Source: Jacaranda mimosifolia (lineage: Eukaryota > Streptophyta > Magnoliopsida > Lamiales > Bignoniaceae). Taken from it: DNA of 64,000 nt. Positions 1 through 10,830 of the stretch are shown in pieces. A program made the translations under genes and the position numbers. Below the pieces are notes generated by a model. The model did not search any database. It worked only from the letters and a program-made list of their open reading frames with translations, and was not told where the DNA came from. The stretch spans positions 19,609,246 to 19,673,245 of the forward strand of contig CM032119.1 in the NCBI GenBank assembly GCA_018894105.1. Reading direction: 5' to 3'. Within the stretch, counting starts at the first letter, position 1; each line of letters begins with the position of its first letter.

Positions 1-1251
1 TGATCTACAATAGCGAAAGAAGTCCTACCAGTCCTATGTAGACATAGCTTCTTCCCAACATTTATTGCATTTTTTCTCGCAATCTCCTGCCATGATTCAG
101 TATATATGCATACAAATTAAACATCTCCATCAAAATATGTAATGTTAATTTGCGAATGATATGCTACAAACCTAAAATTCATCATCTTTCCAATACTTTA
201 CCAATTTTCAAATTCTATGCGATCATTAAATGGTGATTCTCTTAGTTTCCCTTCATCATCTTGGTAGGGTAGAAAATACATAACTTTGACTTTATATCTC
301 CGCTTCCTCCATACATCAGCGAGAGCACACATCACTATGTCTTTTGCTTCAGGAGGGAGCAAAGTATTGTACTAAAGTAAGTAAACAAATAAAAGTTAGT
401 AACTATCATATATGTGAAAATTATATCATAAATTAAAATTTTAAACAAAGTCTCTTCTTACCTCTACCTCATCCCATGCCATATCTGTCAAGTACTGGGG
501 TATATGAGGAAATTCCACAAAGTTCAATGGCAATTTAACTCTATCTTAGCTAAACACCCTACTGCAGTACTATATTTATTGGCATTAGGTCCAATCACCC
601 TACCATATTTATCTAAAGTGACTTCGAGTTTCTTTCATGTGCCCCACTCCTCTAGAAATTTTGCAGAACCTCTTCTCTTTTTAATCTTAGCTACTTCATT
701 CAATTTTGAGTTCATTGCGGCTGTGATTACCACAAAATTCATCATAAGATAAATCTAGAAACTTCAAAAAAAGAACGATTAGCTTTCAAGTGCTTCTATA
801 ATAGGTTTACATGTGGTAATACTAAGTACTATATGTTGTGGTTATGCATGGAAGATAATATATATTCATATTCATTTTCCAAATTAAAGTATTTAAGATG
901 ACTTACTCTTTAATGGATTGCTTTTAGTGTACATATACTTGAATTACCTTGAGCTTCTGCCTAGGCAGCTCGCCTTTGGGCAAATTCTTGCTCCATCTCA
1001 CTACAAATTGAATGGTCATCAAGTGATTGTGATTGAGCTTTATCTTTCAAGTTGTTTGCTTTCTTTTTCATGTCACATATCTAAGCTATTGTAGCACCAG
1101 ACTGTCTCTTCTTTCCTTTTCTAATGTTTGGTTGCGAAGAAGTTCCTTTATTTGAGACAAGTCCTTCTTTTGAGTTGCTTACTAGTTTCTTTTTTTATTC
1201 AAGAATTTCAGCTATTGTTGCACCAGCTTGAACTTTCTTTCCTTTTCCCAT
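1..1251 (-). pseudogene. CACTA second ORF remnant (plant transposase, Transposase_24-like)
   Basis: This looks like the second gene of a CACTA element, the plant Ptta/En/Spm type (PF03004-like). A start codon at 1251 opens a lysine-rich segment. A GATIA motif in similar context occurs twice, near 1210 and 1090, so this stretch has an internal duplication. Around 480-760 the minus strand encodes a region with the family pattern: a basic patch, then VTLDKYGRVIGPN, then a PLNF..FPHIPQYLTDMAW block. Around 230-370 a further block reads PPEAKDIVMCALADVWRKR. Stops interrupt it, for example just after ATIAEILE. Intron gaps separate the blocks, and the 3' end is outside the window. DNA-binding or TNPA/TNPD-like function is inferred from the family. 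Confidence 0.7.
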
Positions 1252-1729
1252 TCCTGTACATATTAACAAATGATAGCTATGGTTAGCAAACAAATAAATA
1301 ATAAGGTAATATACACTAATATTACATGCCAAATTACTTAGATTAAATATTCATACAATCAGGATGAAATAGACAACAATTAAATAAGGTAGAAAATTTA
1401 TGATTTTGAAGTACTAATTTCAAACACTCATACAGATAGAGGGTTTCATATAAACTAAGGAGAAGTGTAGTATAATATCAAAATAGTCTTCAAGAAAGAT
1501 TCTTTTAATGCAATCTGGAATTAGAAATACAAACTCAATTGTCAGCCCCATTTTCTACTTCAGTTTCAATAGCCACTTCAACATATCTTTAGGTTGCTTC
1601 TAACTCGTGAGCCATAAATCCTTCCACTCCTTCCCTCACCTAATATGTATCCTCATTTTGAATTGAAAAGCTTTTGTCTAGTTGCATCCTACTATGTTGT
1701 TTAGCTTCAATTATTGAATAGATGTCATA

Positions 1730-4700
1730 CTTGTCTCTTTTTAACATTTTCACCACCACATTCCATCCTGGCTCCAATGGATCAGAAATATACCAAACTT
1801 GTTGTGCTTGATTTACTAAGATAAAAGGCTCACAATAGGTAGATCTTTACCATACATCAAATGATTAAAGTTCACAAGTGTATACTTGAACTCATCTTGT
1901 TTCATTCCCTTTTCATTGTTAACGCAATCACATTTAAACATTAGAAATTGAATACCTTTTGTGTACTCAATCATGATGATTTCTGTTAAAATGCCATAAT
2001 AAGTAACACTTCCTACACGAGGATTCTTGTCTTTTGCACTAGCAAAACTCAATGTATCTGCATTTACAAGAACTCCACTACATTGAGTTTTCTTAGTCAC
2101 ATCTTTTGTTTTCACACGGTATTGATTTCCTCCAACAATACATGCACCGTATGTTTTTGCATGTTGAATAGGGCCATTAGATAATGCAATGACTTCTTTT
2201 TCAAGTTCTTATTTGGCTACTTCTCCTAAGTTTTGAACTTATGATTCAATGTCATACATAGTTATTAACTTAAAAGGAATTATTACTAATGAAGATCCAC
2301 AATTTGATTATACTTACATAAGCCTTGAAACATTTGTGAAAAGAATATGCTGAATTTCTCTAGGAGTTGCTCACGGATTACCCCTTTTAATGGTAGCGTC
2401 ATACATTCTGTACATTTTTTTATAAACTCATTTTCACTTATAGGTCAAAAATCAAACTTATTGATAAATGACTACTTACTGGCGATATAGAGCTATACTT
2501 TCAATATTTGCTAGCACATAGCAATGCATTTGAATCAATCTATCCTTATCAAGCATGCATCTTTGTTCTGTATATAATCCTTGACGCATTGCAACTTCTC
2601 CATCATAATTTCATGGTATCCGATTCTCCTTAGTTTCAACATCATTGAGATATCTATCACAAAAATTCATACATTGTTCTATCAAGTAACTTTGTGCAAT
2701 TAAACCTTCTAGATATGCTCGATTACGAACATATTTCTTCAAGGTACATAGGTACCTACATCATTAAGAATATCATTCAGTTGAATTCAACTTATGTGAT
2801 CAAAATTATTATTTCAACGAATGCACCAAAATTTACCTCTCAATAGGATACATCAGTGAAATTGAACATGACCACTTATTAATACCTCTTCAGCCAACTG
2901 TATGGGTAAATGCTCCATTATGTCAAAGAAATGTGGTGGAAATAGTTTCTCAAGTTGACAAAGTGTTAAGGCAATGCAATCCTGAACATTTTCCAAATCA
3001 AGCTTAGAATTCACCGTTGGGCAATGCTCGACGTGTTGCAATTGGAAGTATTTTTTGCTTGAGAACATGGTTATCATGACTTTTTAGACCCCATATGGTA
3101 AGCTTTTCTAACTATACATGTCGAGCTGTATTGGATGCATGTCCATTGGCCTCAAACTCTTTAATACACTAAGAAATATATTTTTTTCACTTTTGCTAAT
3201 TGTAAATGATGTGGCAGGGCAATAAAACCCTCCAGAAGGTCGAGGAATAGGGTGTAAGGGCTTCCTCATTCTTCAAGATCATGTCTAGCATTCAAGTTAT
3301 CTTTTGTTTTACCCTTAACACCTAACAATGTAAAGAGTATGTTGTCACACACATTTTTTTCAATATGCATGACATCAAGGTTGTGGCACACAAGATTCCT
3401 AACCTAATATGGCAACTCAAAATACATGATTTTTTCTTCTAAATAGATTCAATCATTTCACTAGCCTTTCTTTTCTTAGTTAAAGAGTTCATGTTCTATT
3501 TCATTGTACTCTTTCTCAAATCATCTTTTTTGTATTCTGTAAGTACACCTTCTAATTGTTGTAGTAGCTCCATCTCCAATGGTGGAGTTGGCTTTTTTCA
3601 GAATTCCGTTGTCCCATCAAATGATATTGTATCCCTCCAAAGTCTATGTCTAGTTGGTAAGAAATGATGATGACCACAATAGCAATATTTATGGCATTTA
3701 TTCAAATACTTAGACCACGTCTCCAAACCACAATTAGGGCAAGAAAATTCTCCTCATGTACTCCAATCTGATATATGAGCATAGCCTGAAAAATCACTAA
3801 TTGTCCATAACAATGCAGCACGTAATTGGAACAACTGATCTCTTGAGGCATCATAAGTTTGCACCCCGATATGCCAAAGTTCTTTTGATTCTTCAATCAA
3901 AGGTTGTAGATACACATCAATTTTATCTCCTAGTCCTTTCGGGCCATCAATAATTATTGACAAGATAAATAAAGGTTGCTTCATGCAAAGCGAAGGGGGC
4001 AAATTATATGTCATAAGCACAATGGGCCAAATACTATGACTGATATTCATTATTTCATATGGGTTGAATCCATTAGTTGCTAATCCAAGTTTAACATTAC
4101 ATACATCTGATGCAAAAGTTGGATTTCTCTCATCAAATTTTTTCCAAGCTTGGCAATCAGCGGGATGCCTAACCACTCCATCATCTGCACATTTCTCTAC
4201 ATGCCATCTCATAAGAGAAGCTGTTTTTGATGACAAAAACAATTTTTGCAATTGTGGATTTAGAGGAAAGTACCTCATCCAGTTCATTGCTATCTTCTTG
4301 GCCTCATCCTTATATCTTGCCTCACCATAAATCTCATATTTATTAAGCTTTCCATCTTCATCATTAAATAGCATACAACTATTAAGGCATGCATCAATAA
4401 TCTGACATATAAAGCTTAATTCTATGGTTATTTTGAACATCATCAGGGAATGAGTCTCTCAACAATTCTAGTAGCAAGCCAATTGACTTGTTAGACCAGC
4501 GACAAAGCACCTTTAGATGTAACAACCGAGCAATAAAAGATAACTTTTTTTGCTTTTTGCATCATGGAAACAACTCAGTTTCAGCATCTTTCAATAGTTT
4601 AAGGAACCTTTTAGTTTTTCATTGGCACCACTAAGATGCTCAGAGAAGGATTGCTAGTTGTTATCTACATTAACATTTTCTGGACAAATTCCCATGGCAT

Positions 4701-5013
4701 CATGAAGCATACCAGCCATATCATCCCTAAAATCTAATTAATTAATAGATTTACCATCTTCGTTCTTGTTAAACGGAACATAAGTTTCACCATGGCAAGT
4801 CCAATTCTTATACCTACTATCAAATCCATCTTGAAGGTAATGCAACATAACATCTTCATGAATTTTGGTAAACCGATTTCGACATTTTGTACATGGGCAA
4901 TAAATTCTTAAGCTATCTTGCTTGCTCAAATATGCAAATTTTAAAAATTGAGCAACTCCATGAGCATATGCATTAAATAGATGATTAGTTAAATCAATCC
5001 AACTTTTATCCAT
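1730..5013 (-). pseudogene. TNP2-type CACTA transposase remnant
   Basis: DDE transposase that would cut the CACTA ends in the nucleus. The order on the minus strand is typical. A transposase-associated zinc domain (PF13963-like) begins MDKSWIDLTNHLF at 5013 and has the CPCTKCRN cysteines. The tnp2 catalytic domain (PF02992-like) is at 3754-4443, with NLPPSLCMKQPLFILS and NFxLRAALLW-like motifs. DUF4218 is at 2853-3077 (LTLCQLEKLFPPHFFDIMEHL). DUF4216 is at about 1740-2115 (VTYYGILTEIIMIEY, FKCDCVNNEKGMKQDEF). The usual Asp of the T-D-G-F-N-P motif is Asn here (codon 4072-4074). Frame breaks between all four blocks make it non-functional. ATG 5013 is supported by the conserved start of the associated domain. 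Confidence 0.9.
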
Positions 5014-7345
5014 TTTGAAGACCTACTAGAATTCAATAGATATAATAAGATACTAGTTAGTAATATGATTATAGTGAATATACTTAATTACTTAATGAAA
5101 ACACTTAAGAACAAATAAAAAAATATAGATTTATGACATGCTTATCAAATCCCACTAGCTATAATAACCAATTAAGTATTGATTCAAAGAAATTTACAAA
5201 TTATTATTGATTCATGAAGTAGTTTTAAGATGAAGCATGAAAATGTTTGGTGAGAGATTACTCAAAAAAGTGAATGGTAATTAAAGTTACCAGTAAGGAA
5301 ACCTTAGATATGTCAACAACCTTTAAGGACAGAAGCTCCAAAAGCCTTTCAAGGAGTGGAGACAATAAACTCTGGCTCACAACTCTTTAACCTGCCATAT
5401 TTAGTTTAGATCAGATAACCCAAGAAAAACATCATATCCAAGACAGAGTACTAGTCTCAATAGATTAAACATAGTCATCGACAAAGCAACATTTTAGTTT
5501 ACATAGATTTTTGACATTTAAATAAGTTCTATAGTAGCAAACATAGATATATTAATATATACATATAGAAACTTGCAAATGGCCACATAATAAGCCCATC
5601 CCATTATTCCTCCTTTCATTTTTCAGCTTTATACCATTTATAATCAAAATACAATCAAATAGAAAAAATAAGGAAAAAGAAAAATTTACCCTATCCCTTA
5701 TTGCTTTCTCCAATTTTCGCAGTTACTCCTCATTCATTATGTAATTTCATTCACTACAACTCTACAAAACACAAAATAATTAATATTTGTAAAAAATAAA
5801 CACCATAAGATTATTCGTTTCGTAACTTATGGTATTTGAATGATAAAATAACGTTATTGAAACATTAACAACATCAAAAAAAAAATTTAATTGAGAAAGT
5901 ATTCCATAATTTCAATTAAAATATAATGCCAACAAGTTAGTCTCTAATAGGCCCAAATTTGATCTTCAAGTTGCCCTTCAAATTTTGATCTTCAAGTTGC
6001 CACAAATTAATTTAAGCCCACAAAGCAAATTTAAAAGGTGGCACAAAGAGCAAACCCATTTGAACAACCCAAATCTGAAATAGATTGCATACTTCCCTTA
6101 TGTGTGTGATTTGAATCCCATGCTAACAAAAATCCCTCTTCCTCAAAATTAAGCATTTGCAAGAGGTGCCCAAAGCCTAAGCACCCTTGACTTCCGAGGT
6201 TCGAATCCTCATCCCACAATTAAGCAATTAAAAATAGAATTGTATTCCATCAATAAAGCCACTATCAAAACCTCATTCCATCATTCAGAGCAAAGAAAGC
6301 GCAACAATCTCCGAGGCTCAAATTCCTCGACCCTTTTCAAAATGATTGGTACTCAAAATAATGCCCCAACAAGCAACTTTATTCAAGTAAAAAAACCAGA
6401 GTCAAAATTCTGTAGAGAATCAACACATGAGGGCTGTCATTAAAACTGAAAAATGGGTTGTTCATTGATAACAAAATCTGAAATTTCCACCGCAATGATT
6501 CAACAAACACATAAACTTGCTTGCCCTTCAATCTGACTTGCACATCCACAGAAACTGAGCCATAGTAGTATATTACTATTCTAGAAAAACATGTGTCATT
6601 CCAAGAGCTCAAAACTCTACAACAAAAGAAAAATTCCCTTCACTGAGTATCCTAGATCAGTTCACAAGTTCAGGACAGCTAACAAACTATTACTAGCAAA
6701 GTTTAATCCACCAAAGAGTTGCATTAAAATTAGTAAGTTCAAAACAAAATTCTGACTATTAATTCAGATCCACCAACCAAGCAAAATAGAGCAATGATTA
6801 CAGTAAGAATGCAATAACAAACTGATGTAGAAACATCCACTAGATCTCGTGAAGCAACAAAATAGATTCCAACGCACCTAACCATTTTCAGACCATAGTC
6901 ACAACATCTCCATTAAGCAGCAAAATAAACCAAATTCATAGCAGCAGCACAGCAAAAAACATAAGCAACAAAAGATATAAGCTAAGATCTACAAGCTCTC
7001 CAATGTACTGAGTATACTAAAATCTTCATCTCTCCATTATTTTGGATTGATTTCATTTGTATGTGTTTTTTGGAATATCCATTCAATAATCCTATTCAAA
7101 CTTCATTAATTGCATTTTCAGAAATTCATTCGGTCCATTGGTCATTTTGTATTTGGGCCATATGAGGTATCTTCTTTATGTCAACACATAGTGTTCTTAT
7201 GAACATCCATAGGTCAACCATCTTTTACATATATCAGATGTACATTAGCAACTTAAGAGTAAGCCTAAACCTAATCATGTGAAAAATGAACATCATGTTA
7301 AAGTGGCACTAATGACTAAAAGCCAAATTATGGAAATTATCTCAC
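5014..7345. other. Non-coding interior of the CACTA element
   Basis: This AT-rich stretch lies upstream of the transposase start, with no reading frame I can assign. It holds a small 26-bp-period direct repeat of GATCTTCAAGTTGCC at 5961-5975 and 5987-6001. At 6199-6209 there is an isolated tRNA B-box-like string. The transposase promoter and 5' UTR should lie in this stretch or further right, but no clear TATA box was singled out. Confidence 0.5.
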
Positions 7346-7721
7346 ATTTCCTTCTCCAACTGTCTTATGATGAAATCCTTTGTATGTTTGGTAACTTTAT
7401 CCACCTTGTTGCATAGTAGTAGTAGTGGAATCTTTTTCTTCACCACACTCGCCTTGGTCAAGATGTCATATAAGTACCTTTAGCAGAACAAACGAAAAAT
7501 AAATGTAAGTCACTTTTTCGAGCATTGACTTTCATGGGTGTCTAAACTTAAAATCAAAATGCAACATACTTAGAAGTATCATGGATATTTGGCAGAAACT
7601 CCACAACATCCACCACGAAAACTATGCCAGCTACTTCAATTAAGAACTCATCCAATTTCGGATGTAATCGTGAATGCCCAGGGAAATCAATAATATAAAC
7701 ATGCTTTATTTTGCCTTTCTT
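7346..7721 (-). pseudogene. SRPRB: Captured SRP receptor beta subunit fragment (two exons)
   Basis: Two exons of a signal recognition particle receptor beta subunit, a membrane-anchored GTPase of the ER that partners SRP receptor alpha. Exon 1 (7570-7721) encodes KKGKIKHVYIIDFPGHSRLH and the hydrophobic AGIVFVVDVVEFLPN, so it contains the G3 motif (D-x-x-G). Exon 2 (7346-7477) encodes YLYDILTKASVVKKKIP, then LLLLCNKVDKV with the G4 motif (N-K-x-D), and ends QLEKE. The 92-bp intron (7478-7569) has GT-AG ends, and joining the exons rebuilds a Lys codon split AA|G in frame. A GT donor follows exon 2 (7344-7345) and an AG acceptor precedes exon 1. The N-terminal anchor, G1 P-loop and C-terminus were not found. 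It lies inside the CACTA element in transposase orientation, so it is best read as a transduplicated gene fragment, not the working gene. Confidence 0.85.
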
Positions 7722-8480
7722 CTAAGACAAAAACTAATCATTAAAAATCTAGTTATTTGAATGATAAAATTAGGATATAATAATAAAAACTTACAAAAAA
7801 TACATGGGTAATAGATCGAGTTTCACCATTTCATACTTAAACTATGTGGGTGTGATGGAAAGAATATGTCTGGTATGGTAGCGTTGATGGGTGCATGTGT
7901 AAGAGTGATGTTTGATAGGTTTGTGAGCAAGAGTGGTAGTGGTGGTGTGCGTGAAAAAGTCGATGGTGGTCGCATGTCAGTCTGAACAGAGTAGATCGAG
8001 AAACACTCCAGAGAAAAATGTGAGGGAAAGAAAATGAGGGAATGAAATGAGAAATGAAGAGGGAAAAAGAAAAAGGGAAAATAAAAGAGGGGAAAAAAGG
8101 AAAAGGGAAAAGAATTAGAAAAAAATCAAAAAACTTATTTCACAAGAGCCCACCTTATTCCACAAAGTTCTAAATCTTCTTACTTCAAATTATTCAATTT
8201 TTTGTATTTATATTTGAAAATTTTTATAGTTATTTTTTTTTAACTATAGAATATTTCAACTAGTCCATACCTAACGGCCTGTGCCCTCCACTACTAACAC
8301 AAACCTCCATTTTTTACCAAATCAAGTCGCATCGTGAGCTTCTTGAATCAATTAACACTTTTAATTAGCCAAATTCAAGACATATTAACAAATGTAATAG
8401 AGAAACAAATAGAAAATTAGAGGAAAAAAGGAAAGAAAAAGAAATTGGAAATTTTTGAAGATTAAAGGAATAGTAAAATT
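7722..8480. other. Non-coding CACTA interior with a purine-rich tract
   Basis: No recognisable coding. A possible splice donor on the minus strand (GTAAG, 7790-7794) hints at a further captured exon upstream, but its translation does not match SRPRB convincingly. From about 8010 to 8130 the plus strand is almost purely A and G, which is a CT-rich tract in the transposase direction. Confidence 0.5.
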
Positions 8481-8489
8481 TAGTGTTAG

Positions 8490-8710
8490 AAAACATGGCT
8501 AGAAAATGTTTTGGCTACATAAAGTACAACTTTTACTACGAATTTCATATTGTAACAAATAAATATTTTTTATTACGTTATTAAGGCATAGTAAAAAATC
8601 AATACGATGTAGTTTTAGCTTCTCTTTTGCTACGCAATCATTTTTGTAGCAATAAAACACTTTTTGGAACAATATTTTGGACGTAGTAAAAAAATTGAAA
8701 TAGAAAGCCA
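8490..8710. repeat. CACTA subterminal repeats
   Basis: Short degenerate motifs of the type TAGTAAAAA / TTTTACTACG / TTGCTACG occur in both orientations close to the terminal repeat, at about 8529, 8586, 8627, 8645 and 8676. Subterminal arrays of this kind bind the TNPA-like protein in En/Spm-type elements. That function is inferred from the family. Confidence 0.6.
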
Positions 8711-8724
8711 TTTTTCTTGTAGTG
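8711..8724 (-). repeat. CACTA terminal inverted repeat
   Basis: The minus strand reads CACTACAAGAAAAA, the canonical CACTA terminus. It fixes the right boundary of the transposon. The partner repeat must lie left of the window. Confidence 0.9.
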
Positions 8725-8727
8725 AAG

Positions 8728-9079
8728 GAAGACCAAAATTGTGCCAAATGAGCCAAGAAACACCCATAGCTACTTATCGGCGGGTTGCTACCCACTCCAA
8801 GCACTCTTATAATGGATGATCTACAAGTACCAATGGTTTGATCCAGTTGCTCCCATTTCAAAGCGCTAAAAATTGGCAAAATTGGAAAAATTGGCACACT
8901 ATTTCACCTCTAGAACAACAAGATTGTGGCTGAAAATCACTAAAAAATCAACTCTAAATCGTCCAAACGATCCACCGAAATTAGCCACAAAATAGTCCAC
9001 CAATTAACTTCTATGTTCCCCAAGTGTTGAACCTCTAATGTTAAGTCCACACACCTAGGACAAGCTCTCAATCAACCTC
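8728..9079. other. Unclassified spacer
   Basis: Sequence between the CACTA end and the first recognisable LTR. No coding frame or family match was found. It may be the eroded left end of the adjoining LTR, but alignment by eye does not show it. Confidence 0.35.
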
Positions 9080-10828
9080 ACTTTGCTAGAGAAGAGAGAA
9101 TGAAGGTGATGATAGCAGTGGCAGTTATTAGAGGAGCAGAGAATGTTGGTGTGGTTATTCAACACATGAATTATACCATATTTTTGGAGGGAAAATATGA
9201 GGAATGCCAACTAAACACAAGTGGCCAACCACATGCTTATTTGTAGGAGGGGCTGGAAGCTTTTGGATGCTTCCATCATACCCTCTATGCATGTTGGCCA
9301 TCTTGCCAACTTGTGTGTGCATTTGCATTTCATGTGCATTTACATTTCATCTCATGAAATGAAATGCCAACTTGCAAAATTCCAATGGACTCTTCCATTT
9401 GATTTTCCGCCAAAATTTAAATTCTCAATTTAATTAAATTAACTCCTTAATTTAATTAATTTAACTTAACTCCTTAAGTTAATTAACCTAAATTAACTAT
9501 AGTTAACTTAACTCCTTAAGTTAACTTGACTAATTAATTGTCATATGGCACCAATTAAATTAATACCTTAATTTAATTAGCTTAATTTAACTCCTTAAAT
9601 TATTTTGATTAATTTAACCTATTAATTAATCAAGCCAAAATGACTAATTGAAATCAGTCAACTGTTTCTCTCCAAAAATGCCTAGCATTTGATTTTCTAA
9701 CTCTTTAGAAAATCCCTCCTATCAAATAAGAGTTTCCTTACGCTTTTGTGTGTGACCCATTAGGTTCATCCATTCATTGGATATGGGCTCACAACTCATT
9801 GTGATATTTTGAATATTGAAATACTCACATTAGTTTAAACTCATTTCAACTAATAACTCTTTCAATTAATTTTTATTAATTGAAGAGCACCCAATCTCCA
9901 TAGTCGATGCCTAGCAACAAGTCCATAGAGCCCAACTAATTGGATGAATGAATTATTTCTTGATGAACTATTGTACCTTACGTCTACCATGAAAACACAG
10001 TCCTTCCATCTCCTTCTCCTGAAAGAGGCCTAGGACAGGATATTTGTCAACTCCCTAATAACCTCAATAATTATGTCTTTATATCCAATGTTCGATTCCT
10101 TTTTATGACCTCAACTTTGGAAAATACCTTTTCCAAATTTTCAAACTACCTTGCGCAAAGATTTCTTGGAATCGATCATTATAGAATATATAGGAGATAC
10201 ACTCATTCTTCATAATAATGGGGAAACGGATCCCATTTTGGATCTCACAAACCTCCATGCTTAAGTAGCTCATGTCCAATCTTAACCTCGAATAACCTGC
10301 TATGTGGTCGGGGAAAAGTCAAAGCGTAAGGACCTAAACACAATGTTCCTATGGATCCTCATCTCAAAGGACTAAGTATATGCACTATTGTAATCTTGAG
10401 AACTTGCCACTACCGACATGCCACTACGGCTATCTAATAGATTCTCCTAGCGAGTCTTCAGTGAACTTGTTCTCTAACAAGCATCCACTAATGTGCATCT
10501 ATGTTTAACATAGATTGCCCATGAAATAGGGAAATATCCAACCCCTTGGAGTATACATTGTTAATACAAGTCTATCTGCATTTTAGATGCCCCTCTTCTT
10601 AAAATTGTATGATTTGGAATATTTAAAATCACAACCTTAGAGACTTATTTCATGGTCAACATCATATGTTTGACGAAGTCCCATAGTCTTTTATGATTTA
10701 AGGGCTTCAAAAAAATGCAAGTGAAGTATAAAAAGCATAAAATGAAGACGACCATTTAATAAGAATATCATTCAATTAAGATTGTCTCACAATTGGAGTA
10801 GTATTACATGCCAATTCTAATTGCTTAC
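9080..10828 (-). mobile_element. Degenerate copia LTR, minus orientation (left arm of inverted pair)
   Basis: It shares the order of blocks seen in the better LTRs of this window. These are a GGAGGGAAAAT-type block near 9186, the TTAA-rich array at 9420-9640, the CCCATTAGGTTC...CATTCATTGG block near 9760, and the CATTATAGAATA...GGAGATACACTC block near 10180. The final about 19 bp before the usual LTR end (GGGGCACTATTCCAACA) are missing at the junction with the next LTR. The left boundary is approximate. Confidence 0.75.
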
Positions 10829-10830
10829 AG

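Larger units (their letters stand above)
1..8724 (-). mobile_element. CACTA (En/Spm) DNA transposon, 5' part, decayed
   Basis: Class II element read on the minus strand. Its transposase-side end is the terminal inverted repeat at 8711-8724, which reads CACTACAAGAAAAA on the minus strand, the classic CACTA end. The possible 3-bp target duplication is AAG (8725-8727). Inside are a TNP2-type transposase remnant, a second-ORF remnant with a Transposase_24-like region, subterminal repeats and a captured host gene fragment. The other end lies left of the window. Stops and frameshifts in all coding parts make it non-autonomous now. Confidence 0.9.

Noticed and set aside
6190..6215. tRNA-like B box (GGTTCGAATCC) followed by a CCCAC-type 3' end
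   Set aside because: No matching acceptor strand (GTGGGAT-like) or A box was found 60-80 bp upstream, so it is neither a tRNA gene nor a convincing SINE head.
7795..7860. Possible third captured SRPRB exon with a GTAAG donor on the minus strand
   Set aside because: The donor is plausible, but the translation does not resemble the expected SRPRB segment before the G3 exon.
8499..8897. 132-codon minus-strand frame at the CACTA end
   Set aside because: It spans the terminal inverted repeat and subterminal repeats, and has no domain.
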